DNA from: Arthrobacter rhombi
Lineage (GTDB): Bacteria; Actinomycetota; Actinomycetes; Actinomycetales; Micrococcaceae
Length of the DNA stretch: 64,000 nucleotides
Direction: 5' to 3'
Assembly: GCF_900163545.1 (NCBI RefSeq)
Contig: NZ_FUHW01000011.1
Span: forward strand, 1-64,000
Under the pieces are notes generated by a model. It did not search any database, was not told the origin of the DNA, and saw only the letters and a program-made list of their open reading frames with translations. Shown here in pieces: positions 42,213-50,357 of the stretch. Within the stretch, counting starts at the first letter, position 1; each line of letters opens with the position of its first letter. Position numbers and translations under genes: made by a program.

Positions 42213-42440
42213 ATGACAGCAGCTCAGCCCCAGCCCATCAGCATCCGCGACGAGTCCATCCGTTTGGGGCAGCTGCTCAAGCTGGCGAATCTGGCCGAAG
42301 ACGGTTTCCATGCCAAGGAACTCATCGAGAACGGGATGGTGAAGGTCAACGGCGAGATCGAGACCCGCCGAGGTCGGCAGCTGCGGATCGGCGACGTCGT
42401 CGGGCTCGGCGACGAGTCAGTGGTCGTGGACGCCGAATAG
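42213..42440 (+). CDS. S4-domain RNA-binding protein
   Basis: A 75-residue single S4 domain from ATG 42213. IRLGQLLKLANLAEDGFHAKELIENGMVKVNGEIETRRGRQLRIGD, here referred to by position 18-63, contains the S4 core: G-Q-L-L-K, L-I-x-x-G-x-V-x-V-N-G, and R-x-x-x-I-x-x-G-D. Members of this size (YbcJ/RlbA-like) bind structured RNA; the target is unknown. It converges with the esterase gene, 21 bases apart. Confidence 0.88.
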   Translation: MTAAQPQPISIRDESIRLGQLLKLANLAEDGFHAKELIENGMVKVNGEIETRRGRQLRIGDVVGLGDESVVVDAE

Positions 42441-42461
42441 CTCAGCGGCCGGCGCTATGCC

Positions 42462-43106
42462 CTAGGCCAGGAGGTGGTGGCTCAGGAATTCGCTCACATG
42501 TTTCATCTCCGGCTCCGAAACACTGTGGGCCATTCCGGCATAGAGCATCTTGGTCAGGTCGGTGTGTTCCCCCGCCCAGTTCAGGGTGAAGTCGATCTTG
42601 GCTTCGGTGATCACCGGGTCTGCCTGGCCGCGCCCCCAGAACATCGGCTTTCGTTCCGCCTTCGTGGCCTCGTCGTCGAAGAATTCGTGCCCGTTGGCTT
42701 GGATCGCAAATCCGGAAAGCCCGACGACGGCGTCGATTTCCTGCGGGCGGTGGCGCAGGACCGAGGTCGCCACGGCCATTCCCATGGAGAAGCCCAAGAG
42801 CGTCACCGAGGAGTGCTCTTCCTTCACCTCGTCCAGCCACGCCCACACCTGTTGTACCGATTCCACGACCCGCTCCAGCGAATAGTCCAGGTCTTCCATC
42901 AGCGGGAACCAGGTGTAGCCCGGGCCCATGGCGTACGGGGCGCGGACCGAGGCCAGGGTGAATTCCTCCGGCAACATCGGGGCCAGGCCGATCAGGTCCT
43001 TCTCGTGGGAGAGATACCCGTGGAAGAGGACCAGCAGAGGTGTCCCCGCTCGTTCGGACTCGGGACGGGACCAGGCAACGACGGGCCGGGGCAAAGTGTC
43101 AGTCAT
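42462..43106 (-). CDS. Alpha/beta hydrolase (YpfH-like phospholipase/carboxylesterase)
   Basis: A 214-residue esterase. VLFHGYLSHEKDLIGLAPML includes the oxyanion strand. The nucleophile elbow is LLGFSMGMAVA with serine in G-F-S-M-G. The C-terminal histidine is likely in GMAHSVSEPEMKHVSEFL, and Asp is in GRGQADPVITEAK. It belongs to the small carboxylesterase/phospholipase family. The natural substrate is not predictable. Confidence 0.85.
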   Translation of the reverse strand: MTDTLPRPVVAWSRPESERAGTPLLVLFHGYLSHEKDLIGLAPMLPEEFTLASVRAPYAMGPGYTWFPLMEDLDYSLERVVESVQQVWAWLDEVKEEHSSVTLLGFSMGMAVATSVLRHRPQEIDAVVGLSGFAIQANGHEFFDDEATKAERKPMFWGRGQADPVITEAKIDFTLNWAGEHTDLTKMLYAGMAHSVSEPEMKHVSEFLSHHLLA

Positions 43107-43222
43107 GCGGCCATTGAATCATGTGCGACCCTCCGCCAACAGGACGCTGCCCGCTGCCCGGCGCGTCTTCCCGGCACCGTCTCGGGGTGGCGAACTCGGG
43201 CGCCCAGTGAAACACTGTACCC

Positions 43223-44113
43223 GTGAGTAACCTCGATTCTTCCTCCACACCCCAGCTGTCAGTCCCCCCGCTTTCGGCCACCGGCGAGGCGCCCCGGCAT
43301 CCGTGGCGTCGCATGGTCTCCCTGGGCGATTCCTTTACCGAGGGCATCGGGGATCCGGATCCGCAAAGCCCCGGCGGACACCGGGGCTGGGCCGACCGTA
43401 TGGCCGAGCAGCTCAGCCGGGAGGTGGAAGACTTCGCCTACGCCAACCTCGCGATCCGTGGGCGGCTTCTCGATCAGATCCATGAAGAACAACTCGAACC
43501 CGCCTTGGCTCTGCAACCGGACCTGATCACCATCTGTGCCGGCGGCAACGATGTGCTGCGCCCCGGAGGCGATCCCGATGCTCTGGCGGTGATCATGGAC
43601 CGGTTCATCGGCGAACTCTCGGCGACCGGGGCCACGCTCCTGCTCTTCAACGGTCCCGATATCGGCGAAACACCGGTCTTGGGGTCGATGCGCGGCCGTG
43701 TGGCGATCTATAACGAGAATTTGCGGGCGATCGGCGCCCGCCATGACGCGGTCATCGCCGATATGTGGGCCATGCGCGAGCTTCACGAAGCACGGATGTG
43801 GGCTCCCGACCGTTTGCACTTCTCGCCCCTGGGCCACCACACCATCGCGATGATGGCCCTCAACGCCTTGAACGTTGAGCACGAACTCACGGCGTTGGAG
43901 CCCAGCCCTTCGGAGCCCAAACCGTGGCGGGTGGCCCGGCGTGAGGATCTGGTCTGGGCGCGCACGCATTTGGCCCCGTGGGTGTTGCGGCGGCTAAGGC
44001 ACCAATCCAGCGGTGACGGAATCACTGCCAAACGGCCGCAGGCCATGCCCTTCTCCACGGGCGGGACCACCCGCGGTGTGGGCGCCGGCGACCCGCGCAA
44101 CGAAGCGGACTAG
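43223..44113 (+). CDS. SGNH/GDSL hydrolase
   Basis: A 296-residue esterase with a GTG start. Block I is MVSLGDSFTEGIGDPD with the nucleophile serine; block III is CAGGNDVLRPGGDPD; block V is APDRLHFSPLGHHT with the Asp and His. About 70 C-terminal residues rich in basic and glycine residues follow the catalytic domain. No signal peptide is seen, so it is probably cytoplasmic. It converges with metX, 18 bases apart. Confidence 0.85.
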   Translation: MSNLDSSSTPQLSVPPLSATGEAPRHPWRRMVSLGDSFTEGIGDPDPQSPGGHRGWADRMAEQLSREVEDFAYANLAIRGRLLDQIHEEQLEPALALQPDLITICAGGNDVLRPGGDPDALAVIMDRFIGELSATGATLLLFNGPDIGETPVLGSMRGRVAIYNENLRAIGARHDAVIADMWAMRELHEARMWAPDRLHFSPLGHHTIAMMALNALNVEHELTALEPSPSEPKPWRVARREDLVWARTHLAPWVLRRLRHQSSGDGITAKRPQAMPFSTGGTTRGVGAGDPRNEAD

Positions 44114-44131
44114 CCCTTCGGCCCGGGCCCC

Positions 44132-45328
44132 TCAGGCGTAGAAACCCGAACGCAGCACATGATTCAACTGTTCGATATCGGTCAGGAAGCCATCGTGGCC
44201 GATCGGTGAATGGATGTACTGGACCTGCGGTTTTCCCGGCAGCGCTGCTGCCAGCCGTTCGGACTGGTGGGGACCGTAGAGCCGGTCGCTGTCGACGGCG
44301 GCGACCAGGAATTCCACCCCGTCGCTCCGGCGCAAGGCCGCTTCGACTCCGCCCCTCCCCCGTCCGACGTCGTGCCCCACCAACGCTTCGGTGAGCACCA
44401 TATAGGAGTTGGCGTCGAATCGGGTCACCAGTTTTCCTGCCTGATGGTCCAGATAGCTTTCAACCTGGTATCGGCCCCGGGCGAAGCCGGGACTGCCGAA
44501 GGGGTCCTCGTCGGCCTGGCCTTCGTGCCCGAAACGGATTTCCAGCTCCGGTTCGGAACGGTAGGTGATATGCGCCAACCGACGGGCGATTCCCAGCCCC
44601 GTCAGAGGTCCGCTGCCGCTGCCGCGCGGCAGGGTGCCGATGGCGTCGATCGATCCTGCCAAGGACACCGATCCGTAGAAGTCCCCGCCGTTGAAGTCGG
44701 GGTCCAGACGGATGGCCTGGGTCTGGATCTGTCCGAACGCGACCTGTTCGGCCGAGGCCACGGCGGTCGCCGCGATCACGGCGCACCGGGCCACCCGTTC
44801 GGGGTATTCCACGGCCCATTCCAGCGCCCGCGCCCCGCCGAGGGAACCGCCCAGGACGGAATGCCAGCGCGTAATGCCCAAGTAGTCGGCCAGCCGGGCC
44901 TCGGTACGCACCGAGTCCCGCACCGTGGTGAACGGGAAACGCGAGCCCCAGGCGCGCCCGTCGGGGTCCAGGCTGGAAGGTCCGCTGGAGCCGTAGCAGC
45001 CGCCCACCATATTCGGCGCCACGACGAAAAACCTGTCGGTGTCGATCGTCTTGCCGGGCCCGACGAGGCCTTCCCACCAGCCTTCTTCCTGACTATGACC
45101 GCGGGAGACATGGGTGTCCCCCGTGAGGGCATGGAGCAGGAGCACCGCGTTGGATGCCTGGGCGTCGAGGGTACCCCAGGTTTCATAGCCGATCGTGACC
45201 TCGGGCAGCCAGCCTCCGGTGTCGAACCGGTAGCCGCCGATGGGCAGGCATTTGAGGATCCCGTCGCGGATCAGCGGCGTTCCGGGGGCCCGACGTCGTT
45301 CCCTCACGTCACCAACGCCCTGACTCAC
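44132..45328 (-). CDS. metX: Homoserine O-acetyltransferase
   Basis: A 398-residue alpha/beta hydrolase-fold enzyme that acetylates homoserine using acetyl-CoA. Ser162 in VLGGSLGGARALEWA is the nucleophile; Asp and His are in AVDSDRLYGP and GHDGFLTD near the C-terminus. HALTGDTHVSRGH and NMVGGCYGSSGPSS match the MetX family. The start overlaps the metY stop by 4 bases, and both genes lie behind the SAM-IV-like leader. It supplies O-acetylhomoserine to metY for methionine synthesis. Confidence 0.95.
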   Translation of the reverse strand: MSQGVGDVRERRRAPGTPLIRDGILKCLPIGGYRFDTGGWLPEVTIGYETWGTLDAQASNAVLLLHALTGDTHVSRGHSQEEGWWEGLVGPGKTIDTDRFFVVAPNMVGGCYGSSGPSSLDPDGRAWGSRFPFTTVRDSVRTEARLADYLGITRWHSVLGGSLGGARALEWAVEYPERVARCAVIAATAVASAEQVAFGQIQTQAIRLDPDFNGGDFYGSVSLAGSIDAIGTLPRGSGSGPLTGLGIARRLAHITYRSEPELEIRFGHEGQADEDPFGSPGFARGRYQVESYLDHQAGKLVTRFDANSYMVLTEALVGHDVGRGRGGVEAALRRSDGVEFLVAAVDSDRLYGPHQSERLAAALPGKPQVQYIHSPIGHDGFLTDIEQLNHVLRSGFYA

Positions 45329-46689
45329 CGGACTGCCTGGACTTCCGGGACGTCCCCGGCGGCGACATCTGCAGCTGCGGCGGCGGCGGCAGCGAAACCG
45401 ATCTCAAGGTCCGCGATGATGTCGTCGATATATTCGATGCCCACCGAGAGCCGCACCAGTCCGGAGCTCACCCCTGCTGCCGCGCGTTCGGGCTCGGAGA
45501 GCTGGGAGTGGGTGGTGGAGGCCGGGTGGATCACCAGGGAGCGCACATCGCCGATATTCGCGACATTGGAGTGCAATTCCAGTCCGTCGACGAAGGCCCG
45601 ACCTGCCGGCTCACCACCGGCGATCTCAAAGGCCAGGACCGCTCCGACGCCCCGCGGAGCGTATTTGCGGCCCAGTTCGTACCAGGGGCTGGAGGGCAGA
45701 CCGGCGAAGGCCACGGAATCGACCTGGCCGTGGGCCTCGAGCCATTCGGCGACTTTTTGCGCGTTCTCCACATGGCGTTCCATGCGCAGGCTCAGGGTTT
45801 CCAGACCCTGGGCGATGAGGAACGCGTTGAACGGGGACACCGCAGAACCCAGATCGCGCAGGAGCTGGACGCGCGCCTTGAGGATGAACGCCAGGTTCGC
45901 CCCCAGGGCACCGCCGACCCCGAGATCCCGGGCGAAAACCAGCCCGTTGTAGGACTCGTCGGGAGTGTTGAATTCCGGGAAGCGCTCCGGGTCTGCCGCG
46001 AAGTCGAAGTTGCCCGAATCCACGATGACCCCGGCGACGGAGGTTCCGTGTCCGCCCAGGTACTTCGTGGCCGAGTGCACCACGATATCGGCACCGAATT
46101 CGATGGGACGGACCAGGTACGGAGTAGCCAAGGTGTTGTCCACGATCAGCGGTACCCCCACCTCGTGAGCCACCGCGCTGACGCCCTCGACATCGAGCAC
46201 GTCCTGGCGTGGGTTGGAAACGACTTCCCCGAAAAAGGCCTTCGTCCCGGGCTTCACGGCGGCCCGCCAGGAGTCCAGGCTGTCAGAGTCCTCCACGAAA
46301 GTGACCTCGATGCCCAAACGCTTCAGGGTGTGCTTGAACAGGTTCTGTGTTCCCCCGTAGAGGCTGGGGCTGGCCACGATATGGTCGCCGGCCCCTGCGA
46401 GGTTGAGGATCGAGAGCGTGGTCGCCGCCTGGCCTGAGGCCAGTAGCAGCGCTCCGACACCACCTTCGAGGTCGGCGATCCGCGTTTCGACGGCTTCCTG
46501 GGTCGGGTTGCCGATGCGGGTGTAGATCGGTTCGAGTTCCTTCAGCGCAAAGCGTGCTGCGGCACTCTCGGCACTGGGGAAGACATACGACGTCGTCTGG
46601 TAGATCGGCAGCGCCCGGGCTCCGGTGGTGGGATCCGGAGCCTGACCGGCGTGGACCTGACGAGTTTCAAAAGACCATGATGCAGACAT
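45325..46689 (-). CDS. metY: O-acetylhomoserine sulfhydrylase
   Basis: A 454-residue PLP enzyme of the Cys/Met-metabolism family. Lys209 in VVHSATKYLGGHG forms the Schiff base; YTRIGNPTQEAVETRIADLEG (by position about 56-76) and ASGQAATTLSILNLAGAGDHI bind the cofactor. It condenses O-acetylhomoserine with sulfide to homocysteine. It is the first gene of metY-metX and has a ribosome site AAGGGG near the ATG at 46689. Transcription leads in from a SAM-responsive leader some 100 bases upstream. Confidence 0.95.
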   Translation of the reverse strand: MSASWSFETRQVHAGQAPDPTTGARALPIYQTTSYVFPSAESAAARFALKELEPIYTRIGNPTQEAVETRIADLEGGVGALLLASGQAATTLSILNLAGAGDHIVASPSLYGGTQNLFKHTLKRLGIEVTFVEDSDSLDSWRAAVKPGTKAFFGEVVSNPRQDVLDVEGVSAVAHEVGVPLIVDNTLATPYLVRPIEFGADIVVHSATKYLGGHGTSVAGVIVDSGNFDFAADPERFPEFNTPDESYNGLVFARDLGVGGALGANLAFILKARVQLLRDLGSAVSPFNAFLIAQGLETLSLRMERHVENAQKVAEWLEAHGQVDSVAFAGLPSSPWYELGRKYAPRGVGAVLAFEIAGGEPAGRAFVDGLELHSNVANIGDVRSLVIHPASTTHSQLSEPERAAAGVSSGLVRLSVGIEYIDDIIADLEIGFAAAAAAAADVAAGDVPEVQAVR

Positions 46690-46789
46690 TTCTGTCCCCT
46701 TCTACGACTCAGGGGCCCCTGTTCCACGGCGGTACCCGGGAGGGTATGCCGGGAGGTGACCCGCGCTTGTCCGTTCTCCTGGTGGAGGC

Positions 46790-46880
46790 GAACCTGGTCT
46801 TCACCCGGGGCACCCCACCGCGAGTGGAGGGTTGCCGGCCAGCAAACCGGGGTTTCGCGCTGGCACTCATGACCTGCCAC
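46790..46880 (-). ncRNA. SAM-IV-type riboswitch upstream of metY
   Basis: On the minus strand the leader runs GGTCATGAGTGCCAGCG (46858-46874), then CCCCGG...GCTGGCCGGCAACC (about 46830-46855), then GGTGGGGTGCCCCGGGTGA (about 46803-46821) and closes GAAGACC. This matches the SAM-IV class known before methionine genes in actinobacteria: a closing helix GGTC/GACC, a GCTGGCCGGCAACC core and the GGTGCCCCGGGTGA junction. It would bind S-adenosylmethionine and lower metY-metX expression. The rest of the 392-base stretch 46690-47081 holds the expression platform (about 46705-46790, with CCCGGGAGG-type pairing near the ribosome site) and a palindrome near 47030; no gene was seen. Confidence 0.86.
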
Positions 46881-47029
46881 CAGTGTTCTAGATCGGGCCT
46901 GACCCCGCAACAAATTCGCACCAATATGACCGCAGTGCGCAACATTCGCCGTCGTCCCCCACTTTTTCCTGTGCGCGGCTGGCCCTTTCCGGGCCTCGAG
47001 ACGGTCGTCACATAAAACGATAAATAGTG

Positions 47030-47047
47030 ACTTAGGCAACCCTAAGT
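47030..47047. promoter_or_regulatory. DtxR/IdeR-like palindrome before the VOC gene
   Basis: ACTTAGGCAACCCTAAGT is a palindrome with 7-base perfect arms (ACTTAGG and CCTAAGT) and a 4-base centre. The TTAGG...CCTAA pattern resembles iron-box half-sites, although the spacing is shorter than the 19-base consensus. It lies 35 bases before the VOC gene ATG and upstream of metY on the other strand. Which gene it controls, and by what, is inference. Confidence 0.45.
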
Positions 47048-47081
47048 CGAGACGCACCTCACAAAGTGCGATCATGAAGCC

Positions 47082-47726
47082 ATGATGAGGTTGGATCACG
47101 TTTCATACGCATGTGGACCAGACGGGTTGGCCGCAACGGCCGCCCGTGTCGGCAAGACTCTGGGGATCGAGTCCGTCAAGGGAGGCATTCATCCCCGCTT
47201 CGGGACCAGGAACGTTATTTTCCCGTTGAAGAACACCCAATACCTGGAAGTGGTGGAAGTCCTGGACCACCCGTCCTCGGATAAGGCGCCGTTCGGGCAG
47301 GCCGTCCGTGCCCGCTCGGAGATGGGTGGCGGTTGGATGGGCTGGTGCGTCGCCGTTGACGATCTGGCACCGTTCGAGGAGCGTCTGGGCCGGTCATCGG
47401 TCCCGGGCAACCGCAAATTCCCTGACGGTCAGGAACTGACGTGGCAGCAAATCGGGATCAAGGGTCTGATCGCCGACCCGCAGGTGCCGTATATGCTGCG
47501 CTGGGATACCGGCACCGAGGACCTGCACCCCTCCCGGGCCCTGGAACCCCAGGGCAGCATCTCGGGTATTTCCATTGCCGGCTCGGTGGAACGGGTCAGG
47601 GAATGGCTGGGCACCCCCTCGGAGTCGCCGCTCGGCGAAGTCGAGGTCCAGTGGGAGGCCCCCAACGGCACTCCGGGCATCATGTCGGTGACTTTTGAGA
47701 CCCCTTCGGGGACGATCACCCTCTAA
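47082..47726 (+). CDS. VOC-superfamily (glyoxalase-like) protein
   Basis: A 214-residue protein. MMRLDHVSYACGPDGLAATAARV starts the first beta-alpha-beta-beta-beta unit (by position 1-23); ISGISIAGSVERVREWLG starts the second. The KNTQYLEVVEVLDHP strand provides a Glu that could be a metal ligand. It matches the glyoxalase-like (Glyoxalase_3) group in actinobacteria; the reaction is unknown. A palindrome lies just upstream, and a long terminator hairpin follows. Confidence 0.8.
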   Translation: MMRLDHVSYACGPDGLAATAARVGKTLGIESVKGGIHPRFGTRNVIFPLKNTQYLEVVEVLDHPSSDKAPFGQAVRARSEMGGGWMGWCVAVDDLAPFEERLGRSSVPGNRKFPDGQELTWQQIGIKGLIADPQVPYMLRWDTGTEDLHPSRALEPQGSISGISIAGSVERVREWLGTPSESPLGEVEVQWEAPNGTPGIMSVTFETPSGTITL

Positions 47727-47740
47727 ACCGGTGACCGACC

Positions 47741-47789
47741 ACAACACCGAACGACGGCGGCCCGCGGGCCGCCGTCGTTTTCGTGTTGT
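47741..47789. terminator. Long bidirectional hairpin between the VOC and SGNH genes
   Basis: A 14-base stem (AACGACGGCGGCCC and complement) around a 2-base centre, flanked by a second pairing, ACAACAC with GTGTTGT. A GTTTTC run follows on the plus strand. It lies between two convergent genes. Confidence 0.85.
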
Positions 47790-47804
47790 GGGTGCCGTCT
47801 GTGT

Positions 47805-48965
47805 TCAGTGGCGCGGGGCCGCCGCAAAGGGGCCGTTGACGCTGAACGCATAATCGGCGAAGCGATCGCCGATCAGCTGATGCGTTGCGGCGTCGGGGTG
47901 CAGGTTGTCCGGCAGCGGCAGGTCGTTTTCATCCGAGGCCCCATACAGGCCCAGCCCGTCGAGGAAGTACAGATTCCGGTCTTCCTCCCGGTGCTCCATG
48001 AGTGAGTGCATTTCGCGGCGGATGACTTCCAAGGTCAGCCGTCCCGCCGATTCATCCCCTGGGGTCCCCGTCGCGGTGAACTTGACCTGGCTCGTCCCCA
48101 GGCTCTCCGGGGCGATCGCGCCGGGGCCTGAAGTGCTTTCGTGGATCGGGCAGAAGATCGGGGAGATCAGTACCATCGGCGTGGTGGGATGCCCGTCGCG
48201 GATCGTGTCCAGGAATCCGTGGATGGCCGGGACCAACGCCCGCACGCGCATCGCATCGGTGTTCACGATGTTGATGCCGAAGTTCAGGCTGACCAGATCC
48301 GCCGGCGTATCGCGGATCACCCGCGCCATGAACGGGTCCACGATACTGCTGCCCCCTAACCCGAGGTTGCGTAGCTCCACGCCTCCGCGCCGGGCTGCCA
48401 CGGCGGGCCAGATCCCCGCGGGTGCCGCAGCGTTCGAGCCCTGGCTGATGGAGCTGCCGTGGTGGACCCAGAGCGGACGGTCGGGCTCGATGGGCTGCAG
48501 CGGGGCGTCGGAGCGCAGGCCGATCAGCTCGAGGGCCTCGTTATGGGGCAACCAGATCTCCACGCGTTTCTGCCCCGCGGGCAGTCCGTGAAGCACGGTG
48601 GTGTGGGAGGGGCCGGGGACCTGCTCGACCGCGCCGGTGGCTAGGTCTACTTCCATGGCGTCCCCGCCCGCGAGCGGTTCGATGCTCCAGGGCTGGTCAT
48701 CGATGAGGACCTGCAGGCAGCCGCGTGGCCGGTCTGCTCCGCGGTAGACCACCCGACTCGGATGTGTTTCCAACGCCATCTGGGAGGCCTCCGTCGTGAA
48801 GGCCAGCCGAACCCCCGAGGGCTGGACCTCCATGGACAGCAATTGTGGGTCGGGGTATTGCGTCCGCACCCAGGTCGGCAGGCGATGTGGCGTGAGGCCG
48901 CGCGGGGTTTCTTCGAGTTCAGAGATGCCCCGGACGAGGTCTGCGGTGATGTCGGTAGTGATCAT
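47805..48965 (-). CDS. SGNH hydrolase with N-terminal SsfX3-like domain
   Basis: A 386-residue esterase. The start at ATG 48965 overlaps the TetR stop by 4 bases. The N-terminal half (about 1-170) reads as a beta-sandwich (VRLAFTTEASQMALETHPSR). The hydrolase half shows LWVHHGSSISQGSNAAAPAG with the nucleophile Ser, LNFGINIVNT, and DNLHPDAATHQLIGDRF with Asp/His. The SsfX3/SGNH two-domain layout is known in actinobacterial acyl-transferring or esterase enzymes. Substrate unknown. It is the second gene of a TetR-SGNH operon, so expression is probably triggered by the TetR ligand. Confidence 0.82.
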   Translation of the reverse strand: MITTDITADLVRGISELEETPRGLTPHRLPTWVRTQYPDPQLLSMEVQPSGVRLAFTTEASQMALETHPSRVVYRGADRPRGCLQVLIDDQPWSIEPLAGGDAMEVDLATGAVEQVPGPSHTTVLHGLPAGQKRVEIWLPHNEALELIGLRSDAPLQPIEPDRPLWVHHGSSISQGSNAAAPAGIWPAVAARRGGVELRNLGLGGSSIVDPFMARVIRDTPADLVSLNFGINIVNTDAMRVRALVPAIHGFLDTIRDGHPTTPMVLISPIFCPIHESTSGPGAIAPESLGTSQVKFTATGTPGDESAGRLTLEVIRREMHSLMEHREEDRNLYFLDGLGLYGASDENDLPLPDNLHPDAATHQLIGDRFADYAFSVNGPFAAAPRH

Positions 48966-49549
48966 GAGTGCTCCTGCTCTGATGTGGTGGGCCAGCTGGC
49001 CAAGGCGCGGTCGAGGGCGTCCAGGGCGCGGTGCCAAGACCTGCGGGTCTGCTCGTCGCGGTGTTCGAAGGAGGAAGCCCGGTCCAGGGCCAAGAACCCG
49101 TTGACCGTGGCGCCCATGAAGCGGGTCGCGTGCACCAGTTCGGTCTCCGGCAGGCGGTAGCCGCGAAGCACCGAGAAGGTGAGGTCAACGAGGCGGACGG
49201 CCCCCGCGGATCGGGCGGTCTTCGGTGTGGCAGGCCGCGCCAGGACGGCCCATCTGCCGGGGTGCTGCCCGGCGAAGTCGCGCTGGGCTTCGCCCAGACC
49301 GACGAGCGCCTCGTAACCGGAGCGCCCAGCAATCCCCGCGGCCACCGCCTCAGCCACCTCGCCGAGGACGAGTTCGTGCAACCCGTCCAGCAGGGCTGCC
49401 AGATCCTTGACGTGCGAGTAGAGGCTGGCGGGGCGGACGCCCACCTCCCGGGCCAACGCCGAGACCGTGATGGCCTCGAAGCCATCCCGGTCAGCCAGCT
49501 CGGCGGCTGCCTGGACCACTGCTGCGTAATGAAGGGGTGCCCGTTTCAT
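48962..49549 (-). CDS. TetR-family regulator of the SGNH hydrolase
   Basis: A 195-residue TetR regulator. The N-terminal domain has KRAPLHYAAVVQAAAELADRDGFEAITVSALAREVGVRPASLYSHVKDL, by position 2-50, with the helix-turn-helix VSALAREVGVRPASLYSHV. The C-terminal part resembles the WHG group (TetR_C_33-type). Its ATG at 49549 lies 18 bases from an 18-base palindrome, probably its own operator. It overlaps the hydrolase gene by 4 bases, so the two are autoregulated together. Confidence 0.88.
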   Translation of the reverse strand: MKRAPLHYAAVVQAAAELADRDGFEAITVSALAREVGVRPASLYSHVKDLAALLDGLHELVLGEVAEAVAAGIAGRSGYEALVGLGEAQRDFAGQHPGRWAVLARPATPKTARSAGAVRLVDLTFSVLRGYRLPETELVHATRFMGATVNGFLALDRASSFEHRDEQTRRSWHRALDALDRALASWPTTSEQEHS

Positions 49550-49566
49550 GCACCAAACCTATACCC

Positions 49567-49584
49567 TGTAGGCGTTTACCTACA
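49567..49584. promoter_or_regulatory. TetR operator before the TetR-SGNH operon
   Basis: TGTAGGCGTTTACCTACA has 6-base perfect arms TGTAGG and CCTACA with a 6-base centre. A related CCTGCAGG follows immediately to the right. It lies 18 bases upstream of the TetR ATG, within a 55-base gap, so it is a natural autorepression site. Confidence 0.7.
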
Positions 49585-49604
49585 ACCTGCAGGCGTTGGG
49601 GCGG

Positions 49605-50348
49605 CTAGGTTCCCAGCCCGATCGCCGAGCCGATGAGCGAATACCCCACGAAACCGGCGATATCGAGCAGCGCATGGGCGATGACCAACGGCATGACCCG
49701 GCCCGTCCGGGTATAGATCCACCCGAAGACCACCCCCATGATGGCGTTCCCCAGAAACGGGCCGAACCCCTGATACAGGTGGTAGCTTCCGCGGACCACG
49801 GCGCTGGTGAGGATGATCGGCCAGATCCCCCAACCGAGTTTCCGCAGCCGGTCGAAGAGGTACCCGATCATGATCGTCTCCTCCAGGATGCCGTGCCGGA
49901 TGGCCGAGAGCAGAAGCACAGGGATCGTCCACCAATACGGTTCCAACGCTTCGGGGACGATGGCAGTGGTCACCCCCAGGGCCCTGCCCAGCGCGTAGAC
50001 ACCCAGCGTGCCGACCCCCATCAGCACAAAAAGTCCCACCCCCTGCCAGGAGTCCTTCCCCGGACGGCGCAGGTCGAACCCCAGGCGACGGAACCCATTG
50101 CTGCCGGCGAGATGGAAGAGGTAGAACACCAAGGCGACCGGCACCAGGGCGAACATGATGTCCATCAGTTGGTACGTCAGGTCAAAGTACTGCCGATTGC
50201 TGAGCGAATTATTCAGTGTGGTCGTTTGTGAGCCCAACGGGCCGCGGCTGAGCTTATCGATCAGCGAAACGATGGCGTAGATGGCTGACTGCCCCAGTGA
50301 GAGCCCCATGACGATCAGGATTTCCGGCCAGAGGCTCTTGGTACGCAT
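49605..50348 (-). CDS. CPBP-family intramembrane protein
   Basis: A 247-residue membrane protein with about eight helices. Motif 1 is ILEETIMIGYLFDRLRK, where the usual E-E-x-x-x-R is E-E-T-I-M-I (no arginine); motif 2 is RGSYHLYQGFGPFLGN and motif 3 AHALLDIAGF. The E-E pair and two histidines are thus present but the arginine is not. Such variants occur in an actinobacterial CPBP subgroup. Function is unknown; CPBP proteins include CAAX-type proteases and immunity proteins. It lies 9 bases after hutI on the same strand, so it may be read through from the hut operon. Confidence 0.82.
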   Translation of the reverse strand: MRTKSLWPEILIVMGLSLGQSAIYAIVSLIDKLSRGPLGSQTTTLNNSLSNRQYFDLTYQLMDIMFALVPVALVFYLFHLAGSNGFRRLGFDLRRPGKDSWQGVGLFVLMGVGTLGVYALGRALGVTTAIVPEALEPYWWTIPVLLLSAIRHGILEETIMIGYLFDRLRKLGWGIWPIILTSAVVRGSYHLYQGFGPFLGNAIMGVVFGWIYTRTGRVMPLVIAHALLDIAGFVGYSLIGSAIGLGT

Positions 50349-50357
50349 GTGTGAATA

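Noticed and set aside
44210-45952. A 580-codon open frame antisense to metX and metY
   Set aside because: No domain, and it lies opposite two confidently assigned methionine genes.
46790-46880. A classical SAM-I (S-box) riboswitch
   Set aside because: The core GGCAACC is shared, but the ordering of the closing helix, the ATGAGTGCCAGCG segment and the GGTGCCCCGGGTGA junction fits SAM-IV better.
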